A stretch of 5,731 bases of DNA, from contig JALOTI010000143.1 in the NCBI GenBank assembly GCA_025457985.1, positions 1-5,731 of the forward strand, written 5' to 3'. The DNA is from Leptospira sp. (GTDB lineage Bacteria > Spirochaetota > Leptospiria > Leptospirales > Leptospiraceae). This document shows, in pieces, positions 4,960-5,731 of the stretch. Every line of letters begins with the position of its first letter. Positions within the stretch are counted from its first letter, which is position 1. Position numbers and translations under genes: made by a program. Under the pieces are notes generated by a model that made no database searches, was not told where the DNA came from, and was given only the letters and a program-made list of their open reading frames with translations.

Positions 4960-5731
4960 TTACGAAGCTAAATAACTCTGAATAGAAGATTTTAAAGTTT
5001 TGTAAATCCATTCAAATTTTGTATCATCTTCCTCTAGAAGTGTAACACGGAATCCATTTCGATTGCAACAGAAAGAACTAAGTGGAACAACACAAATGCC
5101 TACAGATCCAAGAAGGTATAATACAAATCGTCTATCGAGTGCTGCAGTCTTTATTTGTGTTTGAATAAACTCTGATACTTCCTGATTTGTAATGGGAAGC
5201 GTCATATTACTTCCAAGTATGCCGTCATCAAAGAGAACCGTTAGATAAAACGCACCCTTCGGTTGAATTACCTTTACACCTGGAATTCCACTTAACAATG
5301 AAGTAGCCTTCTCTGCTCTTCTTTTGAATTTTTCATTTCTAAACTTCAAATGGTCCAAAAACTTTGGATGTGAATAGACCCTCGGTATGGAAAGCTGAGG
5401 AAGAGTAGTTGAACAAACTTCCAACATCTTTGCATCCAACAAAGACTTAATATATCTATCAAAAATCGGGTCATTCTTTCTATTGAAAATCTCAAGCCAT
5501 CCGCATCTTGCACCAGGCCAAGGGAATTCTTTAGAAATGGAGCGTAACGCAAACCCACAAACCTTATCCCCTATAACTTCTGAAAGGTGGATACTGCCCC
5601 ATTCAGAGTAGTTTACATGGGCATAGGTCTCATCACAGATAAGTATAATATCATACTTTTCACATATTTTGACGATCTCTCTCATAATCTCTTTTGGATA
5701 AACCGCTCCAGTCGGGTTATCCGGATTAATG
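4960..5731 (-). CDS. PLP-dependent class I/II aminotransferase (5' end outside the window)
   Basis: The frame runs off the right edge, leaving 256 residues of the C-terminal two-thirds. An internal ATG at 5685 is not the start, because family residues precede it. Visible in order are INPDNPTG at the edge (the NPxNPTG loop), DETY (33-36) with the Asp that pairs with the PLP pyridine nitrogen, SISK-EFPWPGARCGW (64-78) with the Schiff-base lysine K67 and phosphate-binding R75, and NGFRVTLLEED with R228, the substrate carboxylate-binding Arg. This is the fold-type I architecture of aspartate/alanine-type transaminases. The specific amino acid cannot be told. The stop abuts the murI ATG, so it is the upstream gene of the murI-purM operon. 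A cytosolic amino-acid transaminase is the safe call, and the catalytic residues seen are all intact. Confidence 0.93.
   Translation of the reverse strand, partial: INPDNPTGAVYPKEIMREIVKICEKYDIILICDETYAHVNYSEWGSIHLSEVIGDKVCGFALRSISKEFPWPGARCGWLEIFNRKNDPIFDRYIKSLLDAKMLEVCSTTLPQLSIPRVYSHPKFLDHLKFRNEKFKRRAEKATSLLSGIPGVKVIQPKGAFYLTVLFDDGILGSNMTLPITNQEVSEFIQTQIKTAALDRRFVLYLLGSVGICVVPLSSFCCNRNGFRVTLLEEDDTKFEWIYKTLKSSIQSYLAS

Noticed and set aside
5346..5558. 70-codon minus-strand ORF
   Set aside because: It is an alternative frame within the aminotransferase gene.

Overview
The window reads as two unlike pieces of DNA joined near position 1340-1400. Positions 1 to about 1360 look eukaryotic, probably animal. 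They hold one 190-codon ORF for a single-pass membrane protein, a good 3' splice site immediately before it, a perfect direct-repeat nuclear-receptor-type site, CpG-rich codons and long non-coding flanks. Positions from about 1375 to 5731 look bacterial: AT-rich, densely packed, with signal peptides, a lipobox, abutting or overlapping genes and clear housekeeping enzymes. The general character of the bacterial part (moderate AT richness, a relaxed Asn-Cys lipobox, many small exported unknowns) fits a Leptospira-like spirochete. That taxonomic call is inference from style, not from a marker gene.

Layout. 1-345: non-coding, possibly the 3' part of an intron. 346-918 (+): putative terminal exon with a transmembrane segment and a tyrosine-rich tail. 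919 to about 1366: no supported gene, probably 3' UTR or flank, ending near a perfect 16-bp palindrome. 1367-1669 (-): a small membrane protein, apparently cut off by the join. 1670-2011 (-): a small exported protein of unknown function. 2031-3044 (+), divergent: a predicted lipoprotein zinc metalloprotease with HELGH. 3117-5731 (-): purM, murI and the 3' part of a class I/II PLP aminotransferase, transcribed in the order aminotransferase, murI, purM.

How the genes fit together. The minus-strand trio is tight enough to be one transcript: the aminotransferase stop abuts the murI start, and murI overlaps purM by 17 bases. murI makes D-glutamate for peptidoglycan and purM makes aminoimidazole ribotide for purines. 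The aminotransferase substrate cannot be read, so the trio is a housekeeping operon rather than one pathway. The small exported protein and the membrane protein form a second minus-strand pair, divergent from the metalloprotease across only 19 bases.

I found no CRISPR array, insertion sequence, rRNA, tRNA or defence system. The points most worth a second look are the eukaryote/bacterium join (chimeric assembly, contamination or genuine insertion), the Asp in the expected third-ligand position of the metalloprotease, and two stop-start junctions with zero spacing in the same frame.
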